Source: Lonicera japonica (taxonomy: Eukaryota > Streptophyta > Magnoliopsida > Dipsacales > Caprifoliaceae). From it: 64,000 nucleotides of DNA. Within the stretch, counting starts at the first letter, position 1. Each line of letters starts with the position of its first letter. Positions 47,682-61,018 of this stretch are shown here, one piece after another. A program made the position numbers and the translations under genes. The notes under the pieces are model-generated. The model saw only the letters and a list, made by a program, of their open reading frames with translations. It had not been told where the DNA came from and ran no database searches. The stretch lies in assembly GCA_021464415.1 (NCBI GenBank), contig CM038467.1, positions 18,005,127 through 18,069,126 on the forward strand. Direction: 5' to 3'.

Positions 47682-50600
47682 ATGGATGCAATCAGAAAAC
47701 AAGCCACCAAGCTCCGGGAACAGGTCGCTCGCCAACAGCAGGTCCTATTCTCTCTCTATGTATATAATATTCTCTCTCCCATCGATACCTGCAAACTCTG
47801 ATTTTGATTGCCCATATACCTCCGCTAGATCAACGCCTATTTTATTTACCTCGTCAATGCGTAGATCCCTGAAATTTTTGATTTTTTTTTTGTATTCTAT
47901 TTACTAAATCCACGCGTATACGTTCATCAGATTTGCGGTTGATTCGTATGTTTCTCTGGGTTCTAGGGTTAATTATTATCAACTTTTAGTTACGAATTCT
48001 TTCTTTTTGTAATTGTTCAGATTCTTGTTAGGGAGATGATTTGCGTTTGCATCGTATCTAGTACTTTTTCAACTACCGTGACCTACAGTCGCAGATCTAC
48101 GTAGATGATATACCATTCGATTCCAATGTGAGAACCCTTAGACAAGGCGACAGTGATCTAATAGTGAGCATAAGGAATTGGTTTGATGCATGTTTATCTG
48201 TTAAATTGTGATTTTTAAAGCTTGGTACTGAATTTATTATCTATAGTCAAGATAAATATTTTGTAGGGGGAAGAATTGGCTTTAGTTTCATCTGTGCTAG
48301 ATTTTTAGGGTTTTGAGTTAGTGCTTAAGTTTTTAAATTGGAAAACATATAAGTAAAGTTTTGAGTTGAAGGAATCTTGAAAAGGGGTAAGGCCCAAAAG
48401 TTTACTCTTTAGTTAGTAAATTAGAATTCTTCAAGCAGAAATAATGGCTTGCATAAAATTGTTGGAGGAAAGCGTTAGGCAATATCCAAAATGCCTTACA
48501 AAATATAGAGTGAGTTGCAATCTTGTTGGCACATATTTGACTCAACCTAATATTTCCAAGTAAGATCATGGATGTGCACAGACCAGGTGATTTTAGTTGA
48601 TATTCTTTTCTTATAGGTATCCAATTATTTAAAGTTTCTTATGTCATTGTTGCTTGTACCCATTTCTTTTGTTTGGCTAATTCGTGGTAATTTGTGTACT
48701 TTTGACTTGGCTCTAAATCTCAATTCTGGTTAGATTTCCCCCATAACCTCCTTGTTATCAAATTTTCATTTATCTGTGACTAAAATGTGTTAATGACTGT
48801 GCCTGTGTCTATGAACATAAATCTACCCCAGAACTCTGCACATTATAACATTGATTCTGATTTCAGGCCGTCCTTAAACAGTTTGGGGCATATGGAGGTT
48901 CAGATGGCATTGTTGCAGATGAGGCAGAACTCCATCAGCATCAGAAACTCGAGAAGTTATACATATCAACACGTACTGCAAAGGTTGCCTACTACTCTTT
49001 TCAGTACTATCTTTTTGTGCCTTTCAAAAAATATTGGATAAGGCCTAAGAAGCATACAGGATGTTTTGCAAGATTGTTTAATACTGTAATCAACTTAGTG
49101 GAACATACTACCCGACTGAATATCTTCCGTACAGCAATGACCACTTGCATTCATTGCCTTCTTGCTTGTCCATTTACTTATAAACTTTATCTTGGTGAAC
49201 ATGTGGTGTAATTGGATTTACATTCTTGGATTAACAACCAAGGAGTACATTGCATCTTCTGATTCATATGATCAGCTTGAGTTAAAAAGTTTGCAAATCT
49301 CCCTCACTATAGAAGTGTCCTATTTGTGAATTAATTGTTTTCTTCGTAATTTTGAGCGATTTTAGTTTTTAATTTTCAGCATTTTCAAAGGGATATTGTT
49401 CGTGGTGTAGAAGGTTATATTGTCACTGGGTCCAAACAAGTTGAAATAGGTGAGTTACCCAGCCCTGCTACTATTCTAGTTTGACTCAAAGTGATTCCTT
49501 TTTCATTGGTAATATTGTGTATTTTTATAATCCTTCAACAGGAACCAAGTTGTCAGAAGATAGCAGGAAATACGGTGCTGAAAATACATGTACCAGTGGC
49601 AGTACATTATCAAAAGCTGCGATAAGTTTTGGACGAGCACGTGCTCAAATGGAGAAGGAACGTGGCAATCTATTGAAAGCCTTTGGTACGCAGGTTAGAT
49701 CACCTTGTCCTTTTCTCGTCACACGAACTTTGGTTATTATGAAAGTACAGAAGTGTTACAGCTCATGGATTTTCATCTTCATACTATTTGCGACTCTTTA
49801 TTAGGTTGATTGGGGAACTACACTACAAATTCTATGCTTCCATTTAGAAGTCATTATACCATAAATACTTGTAGCGAATCACTCTGGATCCTATTTAGCC
49901 AATAGTTCGTCTCCTGTAAGCAATCAAGGGTAAAATTCCCTCGTCTACTACGGACCCTGTTATTATTTAGTGCTGGCTTTTATGGGTCTATCTCGCTTAC
50001 AGTTTACTGCTTTGGATAGATAGCTCTTAAATTTGTAACATAAACGCAGTTGCTTTAACCTGAAAAAAGAGAGAAAGGGAATATAAATCTTGTTTTATGC
50101 CCTCAAATTAGAATTTAATTGTGGATTCAGGTAGAATCAGATAAGATTTGAGGAAGGAAGATTAAGGTAGAGTAGAAAGAGTTCTGACATGGGCAAATGC
50201 TTTATTTTTGCTTTCAAGAAGTATGGTATTCTTTGTGATTTAGGGTCTTAGAGAGTATCAGGAGTTTTAGTCGTAAGAAAGATAAAATATAAAAATAAAA
50301 ACATTTTAATAAATCATGTATGCAGTCTCTTAACCCTAAACCCTTCCTTGCATCCACAACACACGTGCATCAGATGTTTGTAAAAAATATAATGTTTTGT
50401 CTATATAAATATTAAGGAGCAACATAAGTTACTTATTTTAGTTTCACTTCCTGCCACCTCCATGTCCTAATTATTGAGGATTTCCCAATCACCACACTTG
50501 CCCTGATGCTTTTGGCTCCTGTGCTTTGCTTCTTTTTTTCTTTAAACTGGTTCCTTGACAGGTTGCAGAGCCATTAAGAGCAATGGTAATGGGAGCTCCG

Positions 50601-51259
50601 TTAGAAGATGCTAGACATCTTGCTCAACGTTACGACCGAATGCGACAAGAGGCTGAAGCTCAGGTAATTTATATAGGACTATTTTACTGTTTTTATTGTT
50701 CTATTTTAACAGTTTGTGTATTCTAATATGAATTAATCAGTTGCCATTTTTAGATTTCTTGTCCACTATTGTAATATCATTCTTCTTTCGAACCTAGATA
50801 GGCTATTGAAGTTTCCAAACGCCAAGCAAAAGTGAGAGAAGGAACAGGCAATCCCGAGATTGCTATGAAACTTGAAGCAGCAGAGGCCAAGCTGCAAGAT
50901 CTCAAATCAAATACATCAATATTAGGGAAGGAAGCTGCTGCAGCTATGGCTGCTGTTGAAGCTCAACAACAGAGGTTGACACTCCAGAGACTTATTTCCA
51001 TGGTAAAACTCTAATAAAATTGACTCAAAGTTCAAATATATGCATGTTCAAATGATTTTTAAATAACGTTATATTGGTTTTTTCTTTTGTACTGAAGGTT
51101 GAATCAGAACGTGCATACCATCAAAGAGTTCTTCAGATACTCGATCAGCTTGAGGGTGAGGTATGCAATCATGTAAAATTGGAAGTTATTTTGTTTTGGA
51201 GTTTGGAAAAAATAGAAGGCCTATGTTTGAGCTTATAATTAATATTATTTACTATGATA

Positions 51260-51290
<31 letters not shown>

Positions 51291-51992
51291 CTTTGGTTCA
51301 AAATTTGAGGACATTGTATGTGGTTGACAGATGACGTCAGAGCGACAACGAATTGAAGCGGCTCCTCGTCCTCCACCTCCTCCTCCAAGTGTAGACAGTA
51401 TGCCTCCACCTCCACCATATGAGGAAGTAGATAATAGTAATGTATTTACATCTCCAAGGCATAACGGATCAATTAATGGCATGGAGTATTTTCTAGGAGA
51501 AGTCAGTCAATTGCTCTACCTACTTTGACATCTTAATGTAGTTAATTTTTGTAGTTGTAACTGGTCTTTTTTATCGCATAATTCTTTTTCCATCTTACTG
51601 CAGGCAATGTACTCGTATCAAGCTGAATCTGATGTGGAGCTTACTTTGTCCATTGGTGACTATGTTGTCGTCAGAAAGGTTTGCAATCTGCCTGTATCAA
51701 ATACATATGTATGTATATATATGTGTGTGTATATAGATAGCTGCCAATATGAAAAATGAGGGTTTTAATAATTTTCTCTTGCTCGTACATTCTAATATGC
51801 ACTCAGTATTGCTGAGTGTACCATTGAGTTGGAAGTAAATAATAGTTGAGGTGGTGGTGCTATGTTTTGGAACAGGTGGCAAACAATGGTTGGGCAGAAG
51901 GTGAATGCAAAGGAAGAGCAGGATGGTTCCCGTTTGGATACATAGAAAGACGGGAACGTGTACTTGCCAGCAAGGTTGCTGAAGTGTTCTAA
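47682..51992 (+). CDS. SH3P2: SH3P2 homologue (BAR plus SH3), 375 aa
   Basis: SH3 domain-containing protein of the plant SH3P1-3 family; SH3P2 binds curved membranes and works in clathrin-linked trafficking, cell-plate formation and autophagosome formation. Exons: 47682-47741, 48867-48983, 49380-49449, 49542-49693, 50562-50663, 50802-51002, 51098-51160, 51331-51501, 51604-51678, 51876-51992; all GT-AG, in phase (376 codons with stop). The N terminus MDAIRKQATKLREQVARQQQ is the family signature. A BAR-like coiled-coil region spans about 1-255; a proline-rich linker with PPPPPPSVDSMPPPPPYEE follows (about 265-290); the SH3 domain (about 312-368) has the ALYDY-equivalent AMYSYQAESDVELT, the WAEGECKGRAGWFP core and a GYIE end. 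Length is close to Arabidopsis SH3P2 (about 370 aa). The 1.1-kb first intron shows no insertion. Confidence 0.95.
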
Positions 51993-54180
51993 TAAAATCT
52001 ATTGTCATGTATTATTATTGTTCGAGTGTTGTTGGGATATATGCCTTTTATCTTTGGTCCTCCCGAGAGTGAGAGAGCACTTTTCCCTTATTGCAACTGC
52101 AGCTTGTAGAACAGCATGCTTCGCCTCTGTTTCTATTGAGATGCTATTCATCCCAAAATGTTTGTGTCCCAAGCTAATCCAACCGCACGTCTTCACTGGA
52201 ATATGAAAGAGAGAAAAGTGGTGTAATTGATGACTGAGGAAGATGCATTGAAACTTAATTTTGGGGTTTCATTTTGAAAAGTTATTTGGATGAGTTGCAT
52301 TGCTCTGTTGTATTTTGGTATATATTACCAATCTTTTATTCTATTTTTTGTGTATTTATCTTTTTTTACTTGAACCTCATTTGTGTTCTTTATGAAGGAA
52401 TGTGATGCAATTTTATTTTTTTTGTTTTTCACTTATACCTCTTTACCTTCATTTGTTTTTTCGAGTAATGAGTGCGATTGACTTCTCCTGTTTACTAAGG
52501 TTTATGGGTGTGGGTTCGGTATGATTCATTTACTCGAAAAAATGGAATTGCAATCGTTATTTAAATTTAAATTTGGTGGAAAGGTTTTAATTTTCATGGA
52601 TTGCATCTTTACATGATAAATGAAAATAATTTGCATACTGAGTATTGATTGGTTCCTTTTTAACATTAAAAATGCTGATGTTGTGTTCTCAACAATCGTT
52701 TTGATTGTGTTAATGAGGGGAAAGATGTGAACAGGCATTGGACTGGACATAAAATTATGTTAAGAAGACTAGCCTTTCTGCGAGTGATATTCTAAAAGGT
52801 GCATCTTTCCGGTGGGCTGCAAATTTTAACTTGAATTCATTTAATAAGTTGCTCCCGTTATTTAATCAAAAAAAAAAAAAAGTTGCTCCCATATCCCTTT
52901 TGAGATGATGGATCATAGAGTCTTGCTCCGTAATATTTTATAACTTTAAGAACGGACTCATATTTAATAAAGGGAAATAATACTAATTTCATAATTTGGT
53001 TTTACAATAAGAACACTTTCTATAATATTAATTTATTTTTAAAAAAATGATAAATATTAATGGATAAAAATACCCCTAATATAAACATCTTTTATCATAC
53101 ACACCGCTTGCTACAATAATGAGGAACCAATTTGCCCCTCTTCCCCCACCGAAATTTTCACTACCTCCTCTCTCTTCTTAGATTCCCATTCAACCATCAA
53201 ATATTCTCCTCTGTCTCACTAACGATCTCACCCTTTCCACCACCACCACCTGACTCTCCGATCGTATCATCGAGAGGAGCGCCGTTCTCATCTTCTTCTT
53301 CTTCTTTTTTTCTACAAGTGCACTCGTAAAATAGATATAACTTTTGATCAAACCGTAACATTGGGCTGATTTTTGGATATGTTGCTCAAAAAACAAAGTT
53401 ACCATATTTTCGCGAAAAATCAAGACGATTAGAGGTCGTTTTGTTATTGAAATCGACCAATTTTAATAGCCTAACGGGATTTGAAAAAAAATATTATGAT
53501 CACAACTCTTTTCCATATATATATAAATCGAGTGGGTGATGATCTTGTCAATTTTGTTGTTATCTATTTTGTATCGGTGCTAAAACAGATTTAGCACTAT
53601 TTGTGATTTTGGTACTAAAATCACCTTGATGTGTAGCATTAGATAGGTGTTTAATCTGTTTTAACACCATGGATTTTTATTGCTATTTGTTTTCTATTGG
53701 TGCTAAATAGATTTTAGCACAAATTCTGATGAGACGTGAGATGCTATAAGGAATGGTGCTAAAACCAATTTAACACCAATTCTGATAAGACGTAAGATGT
53801 TATAAGGAAGAAATATTAGTGCATTTTTTGTACAGTGTCCTTAATTTATACGGATAATTTATAAGTGTCATTTATAATTATATTATTATTAGAATGAACC
53901 TTTATGGCTTATGCTCAGTTGTCCCTATTTATATAGATCATTCTACAAAAATTTATTAATAAATTTAATTTAAAAATGAATGAGATGATTATTTAAAATT
54001 TCAATGAATAATATTAAATATATATCAATTTTATTACATCCACTTTTTATTTTATTTTTTTATTAAAATTTTATAAAAATAATTAATTCAATAAAAAAAT
54101 TATCTCTGAGGCAACTCCATTTTTAGTACCAAAAAATCTAAGCACTTTCATAAAAGAGAGACTTGTTCAAAAAAATTCTG
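51993..54180. other. SH3P2 3' UTR and intergenic
   Basis: The first ~400 bases are probably 3' UTR. From about 53560 to 53830 there are local repeats of GCTAAAAxxxATTTAxCACCA type, ending TTTTTTGTACAGTG, which looks vaguely like a CACTA-type end but has no partner. A CT-rich stretch (53140-53310) has no gene attached. Confidence 0.4.
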
Positions 54181-54341
54181 CTCAACAAATGAACAAATTC
54201 CACGTGGCATGGAGCATTGAACACGCGAGGTGGCGCGGGATTTCTGAGACCCAATCCCAAATTCAGTTTGCAGACTGTAATCAACTTCCCCATTCTCATT
54301 TATCTCTCCTCCCTGGGCCTGGCTTTCTAGTTCCGGGGAAG

Positions 54342-57300
54342 ATGGATTCTAAAACCGTAGCATTCCAATCTCAGTTCACCATCCTAAACCCTAAATTCAA
54401 ACAACTCAGTCCGCATACGAATTTCTTCTTCACCAAATATCGTCTTCACCCCTCTTTTAACTGTAGATTCAATTCATCCATTCCTCAAACTCAATTTATC
54501 CGAATAATCTCTCCGGTAGTAACTAACACTCGCCACAACCGATTGATTACCAATTGCATTAGTCAAAACCGAGGAATTTTAGATGAAGAACCTGAAATTG
54601 CCATCGTAGATGACGAAAGCCTTGTTTCGCTTTCATCAATTGAAAAAGAGGAAGCAACAATGGAGAAAAGAGAGGCTGGTGAGAAGGTAATCAGATGGCG
54701 AGTAAATTTATTGATTATTTTATAATTATTTGAATTGAATTTTAATATATAAGAGCAAAAATGAAAATGAGAGACAAAAAAAGTGTTGCTTCAAAATGGC
54801 ATTTCCTATAATCATTTATATATGAGAAGGATATAGAAGAGTTCGCTGCGGATGAGAGTATTTGGAATCAAATGCTGGAGATTGTGAAGTTTTCGGGGCC
54901 TGCGACGGGGCTATGGTTATGTGGACCTTTGATGAGTCTCATTGATACTGTTGTGATTGGTCAATCAAGTTCAATTGAGCTAGCTGCGTTAGGTGATCCT
55001 TATGTTATGCTTTTGCTATGTGATTTGCTTGTAGCTTTGTGTTTTGTTTGGATTTTAATTGGAGGTTTGCCATTTGCAGGGCCTGGGACTGTGTTTTGCG
55101 ATTACATGAGTTATGTGTTTATGTTCCTTTCAGTAGCTACTTCCAATATGGTTGCCACCTCCCTTGCCAGACGGGTTAGTTTTTTAATCATCCTGGATTA
55201 GGTGTACAGTGGATTTCAATATAACAAGCTTTTTATAGCATTGTAATTCTTCTAGGCAAACTATTTCAAAGATATTGGAATGGTTTGAACAACCATCCCT
55301 GTAAAGAGCTTTAGCCTTTACGGTTTAGCCAGATAAAACAAAGGTAAAGTATATGATTAAGCATTTCTAGAGCATCGGCACAAATCATGAGGTTAGACAG
55401 ACTTCCACCATGTGCCATGTGAAAGAAAAGCTTCTTAAATACATGATATCAGTGCATCGTCAATATGCAGCAAGTTCCTACTTTGTCAAAAAGATTAATA
55501 ATATGTTGTTTGAATTGTCATAGTGATGTTTAAGGATTTAAAGTTTGCCATTTTAGTTTTGGGTCTAGGTTGACCACATTTTCTTATTAGTCTAGATTGG
55601 TGTAGGGTAGAGACGAAGTGCAGCATCAGATATCCATCTTGCTCTTCATTGGATTGACTTGTGGCGTGTTAATGCTTTTCTTTACAAGATTCTTCGGAGC
55701 ATGGGCACTTACTGGTAATAAGGACTCCTTCAGGATTTATTCTAATTACTCACTTTTTCACGCATATTCATGTTCAATCTCTTGCCATTAGCGGATGCTA
55801 TCCAGTGACTGATAAATTTGCTAAATCACATTTTCCAGCTTTTACCGGGGGAAGGAATGTGCATATCATACCTGCAGCAAACACATATGTCCAGGTTCAT
55901 TTTCCTTTTAAGTAAACCCCCTTTGCATTTTCATTATTTTCTCTAATGACGTGGCTGGCTACTCTGAGTTCTGAGGTTTCTATTTCTTTTGAATCTTTGA
56001 TTTCTATAATAATTATATTAGTACTTATATACGTACAAACTTATATATGCCTAAAAATAAAACATATGGCAAATTGATATAAGTTTGACAAGATTTATTA
56101 ATTAGCTCTTGATGTCTTAAGCCTTAACAACTAAAAAAAATAATCAACGCATCATCATAATACCGCCAAAGAAAAGGCTAGTAGTATCTATATTCTACTT
56201 CATCCACACACAAGTATTTATCTTCCATATTCACTTGAATACTCAAACTTAATATCAATCCATTTCCATCCTGTTAAATACACCTATGAATGAATTTAGT
56301 ATATGCAATCAACATCTACCATAAGCCCAAATATTCATTTGCTGTTTTCTCTTTCTTGTTCTACTAATTTTATCTTCTTTTGTTTTGATCTGAAACATAA
56401 GCATTTAATTATAATGGAAATTAGGTAGTATAATAAATGATTCAATAATTAAAGAACATTGAAAAGGTAAGCTAGATAAGTTCTCAAAAATAGGTTTTAC
56501 TCCATTTTCCTTTTTTTCCCATTAATTGCTCATCGTCATGGTACTGTGTATCTTAAGGTACTGACAACCATGAGTGCAAGAGGCAATGGGGTTGTGGGTG
56601 GGTAGTTTAATTCCTCGAAACTTGAGCCCTTGTAGGGAAAATGGTTATGGAGCCTCAAACATGGAACCCATTGGATTTTGATTATTAAGAGCAAGTATTG
56701 TGACGCCCCGAATTCTGTTATGAGATTTTCACTTCCGGGGCTCAGTTAATCATGGATGCCGTGCGCGACGGCGGGTTTAAAATGTAAAATCACAACTTTT
56801 AAAAACTTTTCTTAGTTAAAATATGGTTCATGGTAAATCCCGTTTTACAAAATTTCGGCATATGGAGTTCATTTAAGTAATAAACCACCCTGTAAAACCT
56901 TTTAACCATTCCATCCAAATCAATCCAAAAGTTCAACCAAATAGTAAAGCAACTCCACATATAATGTGAATCGACACTATTCCCAAACTATCTCATATTT
57001 ATACTAAAAGTCGGTAACTATAAGCCAAGTATTTATCATTTTCTCTTTGTTTATAGTTCATTATAAATTCCATACTTGGCTGACTAATAGGCATCTCCAC
57101 TAGGCCATTCAACTTAAGCATTACGTTACGGTATCCTCATTTCTAGCTCTCCACATACTATGCTTGCCATTTTGATTATTAATATCTTATGTTCAATATG
57201 AACTGGTAGACTAATCTCACAAGTCACGACTATATACATTCACGCGCCCGTATGACATATCTAAGGATTAATAGTTGTTAGAACTTTCCGCTTTAGGTAT

Positions 57301-60300
57301 TAGTTCATTATGAATGGCCAAATGGTTCTCTAAATGTAATGTGATCCGTACAATAATATGTGCATTCGTTCTTACGTTATTCGTAATATATAAAGCAATA
57401 CAATATATGATACATCAACAATTATCAAAATAGCCATCACATCATTCTTTGTGTCGTGCCAGTATCATTCGAGACATATTCTTTTTATTCACAATAACCA
57501 CCACAATCTCTATAATCATAACAATAGAAGTAATCGTCCTATCGAATCTCCATTCCGTGGCCTTTCACCCATGAGGCAGCAGTGCTTCTCGTTAGTTTTT
57601 TTTATTCATGGTAATCAACCATAATACTGATAATCGTTAAAGCGTCACCAGGTCTGCATTTCGTGGCCTTTCACCCATGTGGCAGCAAGGCCTCCAGTTA
57701 GTTTCCATACACAGTTTCTGGTTTTACACTCAGGAGATTGTGTCCCAACTTCTGGCCCCCTCCAATGAGATCAAACCTGGGACCGATCATGGACTAGTGC
57801 TATTTCACCATCACATTTTATATCAACATAAGACACTGCAATGAATCACACATAATACACATTACCATATTCACACAAGCCATCCCACAACAGAATAATA
57901 ATGATAGAAGAAGTATAACTCATTTACGTGGCATCGACAAGGCAATTCACATCTTAGGCTTTATCATCATTCACCTATGTGCATATAGATAGCAAGCCCA
58001 CACAATTATACAATCGTGCAACTACACATTGTTCATTTATGATCATAATCGTCATTATTACATTTATAACCTGCAGCCTTATATCTCGCTGTAATTTGTG
58101 TTTTACAGCCAACTAATATATTATCATTATTTTATATATAATCATGTGTCATGTGTGTGTAATACTAAAGCAGTGTTGGTCTTATTGTTGTCCTTGTGTT
58201 ATTTTATCAAGTCAAGCATTGGTTCTCATGATTCTACTCTACCCGGTATTCTCATTGTTCGCCAGCATCATGTGAAAACGGCTATGACAACCACACCACA
58301 CCAAACTTACATTAGTGGTATTTAGAAGGTACATTAAGGTTGTGTTCTCATCCCTAATTCTGACAATGGCCTACATAAGGCATTAAGCTCAAAGGACATT
58401 ATATACCATGTTGCCTTTTTGGGTTTTTGGTACAAACCCATAAATAATGTTCTATACTACAACTAAAGGTATGTTTAGGTATATCTACCATCGGTAACCC
58501 ATAATCACCAATTTACTAAGCATAAATTCAAATAACCCCAAATTTTAGGTTATACATGTAACTACAAAAGGGGTTTTGTAAGAATTGATGCGTATATGAG
58601 TTAAAGCATGGGTCTGCATGTTAAATCATGCAATTGAAGTCTTAATCTATCAACACCAACCATTAATCGAAGCTATGTCTAGCCCAACCCACATGATATG
58701 CACACAACTTAGGGTTTTTACAAAAATCCCCAATTTGAGTTAAAAACTCTAATACAACACATAATCGTTTGAAAAACAAGTTAAGTAATAGTGTTCCCAT
58801 CTTAAAGAAGCCAAATCTAGAAGTTGATGAAGTGTAGACACCAAATCGCGAAACCTTAGCTCGAGCTCAAGCATCAATGGAGGAAAAAGGAGGTAAAAAA
58901 TGATGATAGTGGAAGACATGGAGATTTGGAACCCAAATCTTGAGTGTGGAGTGAAGGATGTGTAGAAATATCCTTTTTTTCTCTCTCTAGAGCTCTTTAT
59001 GGTGTGTGTGGGTGTTTTGGTTCAAAAATAGGACAAAAGGGGGAGTATAGAACGCTTTGGAACGCTCAAAATGGGCCCAGATTTGTTGCCGGACCGGTCT
59101 ACAAAAAGGCCAAACCATCGGCGCTTTAATTTCTGAGCTCTAGCGCATTGTTCGTAATTGGTCATATCTTTTTTCTAAGAACTCTGATTGGGGTGATTTT
59201 TATGTCTACGAAAAGCTAATTTATCTACAACTTCCTAAGAGGAAGTTTTCCCAAATTATAGATGAATAATTCTCAGAAATTCGTCGAAGACAGCGTTCTG
59301 CCGAAGCGTTACCGAACGATCAGATTTTAGCGATTGGCTTACTTAGTAAGCCGATTTGACCAACAAAGAGTGTGATTTGGCTTTCGGTCAAAACACGAAA
59401 GTTTTAAAATGCATCAAAACCTAGACATAGGCGCAAATGGAGACTAAATCGGATAAGAGACAGAAAAGTTACGATACCTCAAAGTTAGCAAAAATCAATG
59501 AAACGCGTGAAACCAAAACGCACGCTTTACGAGCCAATATCGATTCGAACCACTCGAATCACGAAACGATTACTCACATGAGTGTAAATATACTAATGGG
59601 ACTAGTAAAAAACAGTTAGCATCATTTTGGGCCATCTCTTTGAAACTGTTCGGATCTTTATCGGTCTCAGATTTATGTGGGAATTGGAATGCAGCTATCC
59701 TGTAGTAGCCTTGTTTATGGCTTCATCTTTTCACTGTTGTTTGGTTTTTTGTAACGTTTGGATTTTTGTAGCCTTTTCATATTTCTTGAGGGGCTTTGGT
59801 GGACTACTGGTTCACTAAAGATGTAATCTATGTTGTATTGCTTTATTTAGTTTTTAATAAAAGCGTTTTGTTTCTGATCAAAAAAAAAAAAGCACTGGTC
59901 CATAAATCGTGATTTCGCCAATCAAAGTGAAATGGGCAAACGAATGAAGGTGATTACGGGGAAACGAATGAACGGGGTGTTACAAGTATGGTGTGCAAAC
60001 AGTTGAGCAACACATTTTCACTCCAAAATGACTTTCATGACACTACTAAGATTTTTGCATGAGAACATATGTTGCAGAAGTTGGATGGTTAATTGATAAT
60101 CTCTTCCAATCCTTAGTTTGTTTGTTTTTTTTCTGAATAACTGCATTATGATTACGTTTTACTTGATTTCTTTCTATTTATTATCAAATGAAATACTGTT
60201 TTACATGAAGTTTATTTTGAATTTCAGTATCTGTTTAACTGAATGTAATTACTTTCTATTGGTAGATTCGAGGCTTAGCATGGCCAGCAATACTTATTGG

Positions 60301-60321
60301 ATGGGTTGCTCAGAGTGCAAG
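54342..60321 (+). CDS. EDS5: Plastid MATE transporter, EDS5/DTX46 type, exons 1-6 (partial)
   Basis: N-terminal half of a chloroplast-envelope MATE protein. EDS5 exports the salicylic-acid precursor isochorismate from plastids; DTX46 is its close paralogue. Exons: 54342-54686, about 54830-54992, 55080-55174, 55606-55714, 55839-55894, 60266-60321. The first exon is Ser/Asn/Thr-rich like a transit peptide. Then follow [92 protein letters not shown] and [18 protein letters not shown], about the first five membrane helices. ELAALGPGTV fits EDS5 slightly better than DTX46. Exon 2 could start at 54827. The frame also allows an ATG at 54189. Downstream exons are not found before 64000; the last intron holds a Pack-MULE and a copia element. 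All junctions read are open, so the gene may still work if the long introns are spliced. Confidence 0.85.
55895..56698. other. Intron sequence left of the solo LTR, nothing recognised
   Basis: AT-rich intron of the MATE gene. No gene or repeat is supported. Confidence 0.5.
56699..59984. mobile_element. Large solo LTR (probably gypsy), 3.3 kb, in a MATE-gene intron
   Basis: Starts TGTGACGCCCCGAATTC and ends GGGGTGTTACA (TG...CA), with a perfect 5-bp duplication AGTAT (56694-56698 and 59985-59989). I find no primer-binding site, no coding pol and no internal copy of the ends, so it is best read as one long LTR left after LTR-LTR recombination. Starts of the form TG(T/C)xACGCCCCGAA and multi-kb length resemble Tekay/Del chromovirus LTRs. 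A diverged tandem repeat with GTGGCCTTTCACCCATG occurs at about 57557 and 57661. A LINE tail is nested near the right end. Confidence 0.75.
59621..59891 (+). mobile_element. 5'-truncated LINE tail nested in the solo LTR
   Basis: A T-rich segment ends AATAAAAGCGTTTTG, then TTTCTGATC and a 12-base poly(A) at 59880-59891. This is the typical 3' UTR end of plant L1-type LINEs. The 5' border and target duplication are not resolved. Confidence 0.5.
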
Positions 60322-60713
60322 GTGCAAACTACACTGAATTTTTTTCATTATTTAGTTGCTGAATGTGCTGTGGTAAATGTATGGATAAGTATCAAGAGTG
60401 GTTGTATCGGTTTATGTTGTGCATTGGTACACTATAAAAGTTTTTAAGTAAAAGTGATTGAGTTGAATTAGATAGAGTCATAAGACCTTAGAGTATATCT
60501 GATAAGTTATCCAACTTCTTTGTTTCCTTTTGAATAAATGACCCATTTGCACTCCGAACTTTGTATCCGGTTTTAAACTGCACCCCAAACTTCAATTTGT
60601 TCCACCTTGCACTCCAAACTTCAAAAAGTGGTTTTAAATGCCTACTCTGCCAACATTCCGTCCATTTTATAACAAAAGTTGTCATTGTGAGGGGCATAAG
60701 GGTAATTCTTTTT

Positions 60714-60724
60714 CTATATATACC
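60714..60724 (+). promoter_or_regulatory. TATA box carried in the Pack-MULE
   Basis: CTATATATACC lies 70-80 bases before the ATG at 60794, with a CT-rich leader between, so the fragment seems to have come with its promoter or to have gained one from the TIR edge. Confidence 0.45.
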
Positions 60725-60793
60725 TACATCTCTCTTTCTCTAACAATTCACCCACTGGAAGTTTATTTTTCCTCTCAATTGAAGTCGGATTCA

Positions 60794-61018
60794 ATGTCCA
60801 TATGTACCTCATCATCATCTTCAAGTACGGCCAAAGCATGGATCGTGCATGGCCTGGCCGTCGGAGCTGCCGTTGCGGTGGCTATTGGAGCTCACGCCTA
60901 CATTTACCTCCTCTGCCCTGCCAAGTTTCTGAGCCGAGTCGTCGGCATCATACCTGCTCGTATGGCTTCGTCTCAATTCCATGGCAAACCTCTTATTTAT
61001 ATCCTCGGAAAGCCTTAA
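60794..61018 (+). pseudogene. KDSB: Captured first exon of CMP-KDO synthetase (KDSB), 74 aa
   Basis: The frame reads MSICTSSSSSSTAKAWIVHG, a hydrophobic anchor (LAVGAAVAVAIGAHAYIYLL), then FLSRVVGIIPARMASSQFHG and KPLIYILGKP before TAA. KDSB (CKS) joins CTP and KDO for rhamnogalacturonan II; the plant enzyme is mitochondrial with an N-terminal membrane anchor. VVGIIPARxxS...GKPL is its nucleotide-binding start. The full enzyme has roughly 290 residues, so about three quarters is missing and this piece cannot be an active enzyme. The frame stops right after LGKP, where the first intron or capture border would be. It has no internal stop, so it could still be expressed as a small peptide. Confidence 0.88.

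Noticed and set aside
53560..53830. CACTA-like end (TTTTTTGTACAGTG)
   Set aside because: No matching opposite end or 3-bp duplication found; left as unexplained local repeats.
54189..54341. Upstream in-frame ATG of the MATE gene
   Set aside because: It would add 51 residues that do not look like a transit peptide (MNKFHVAWSIEHARWRG). The ATG at 54342 has better context (AAGATGG). Not excluded.
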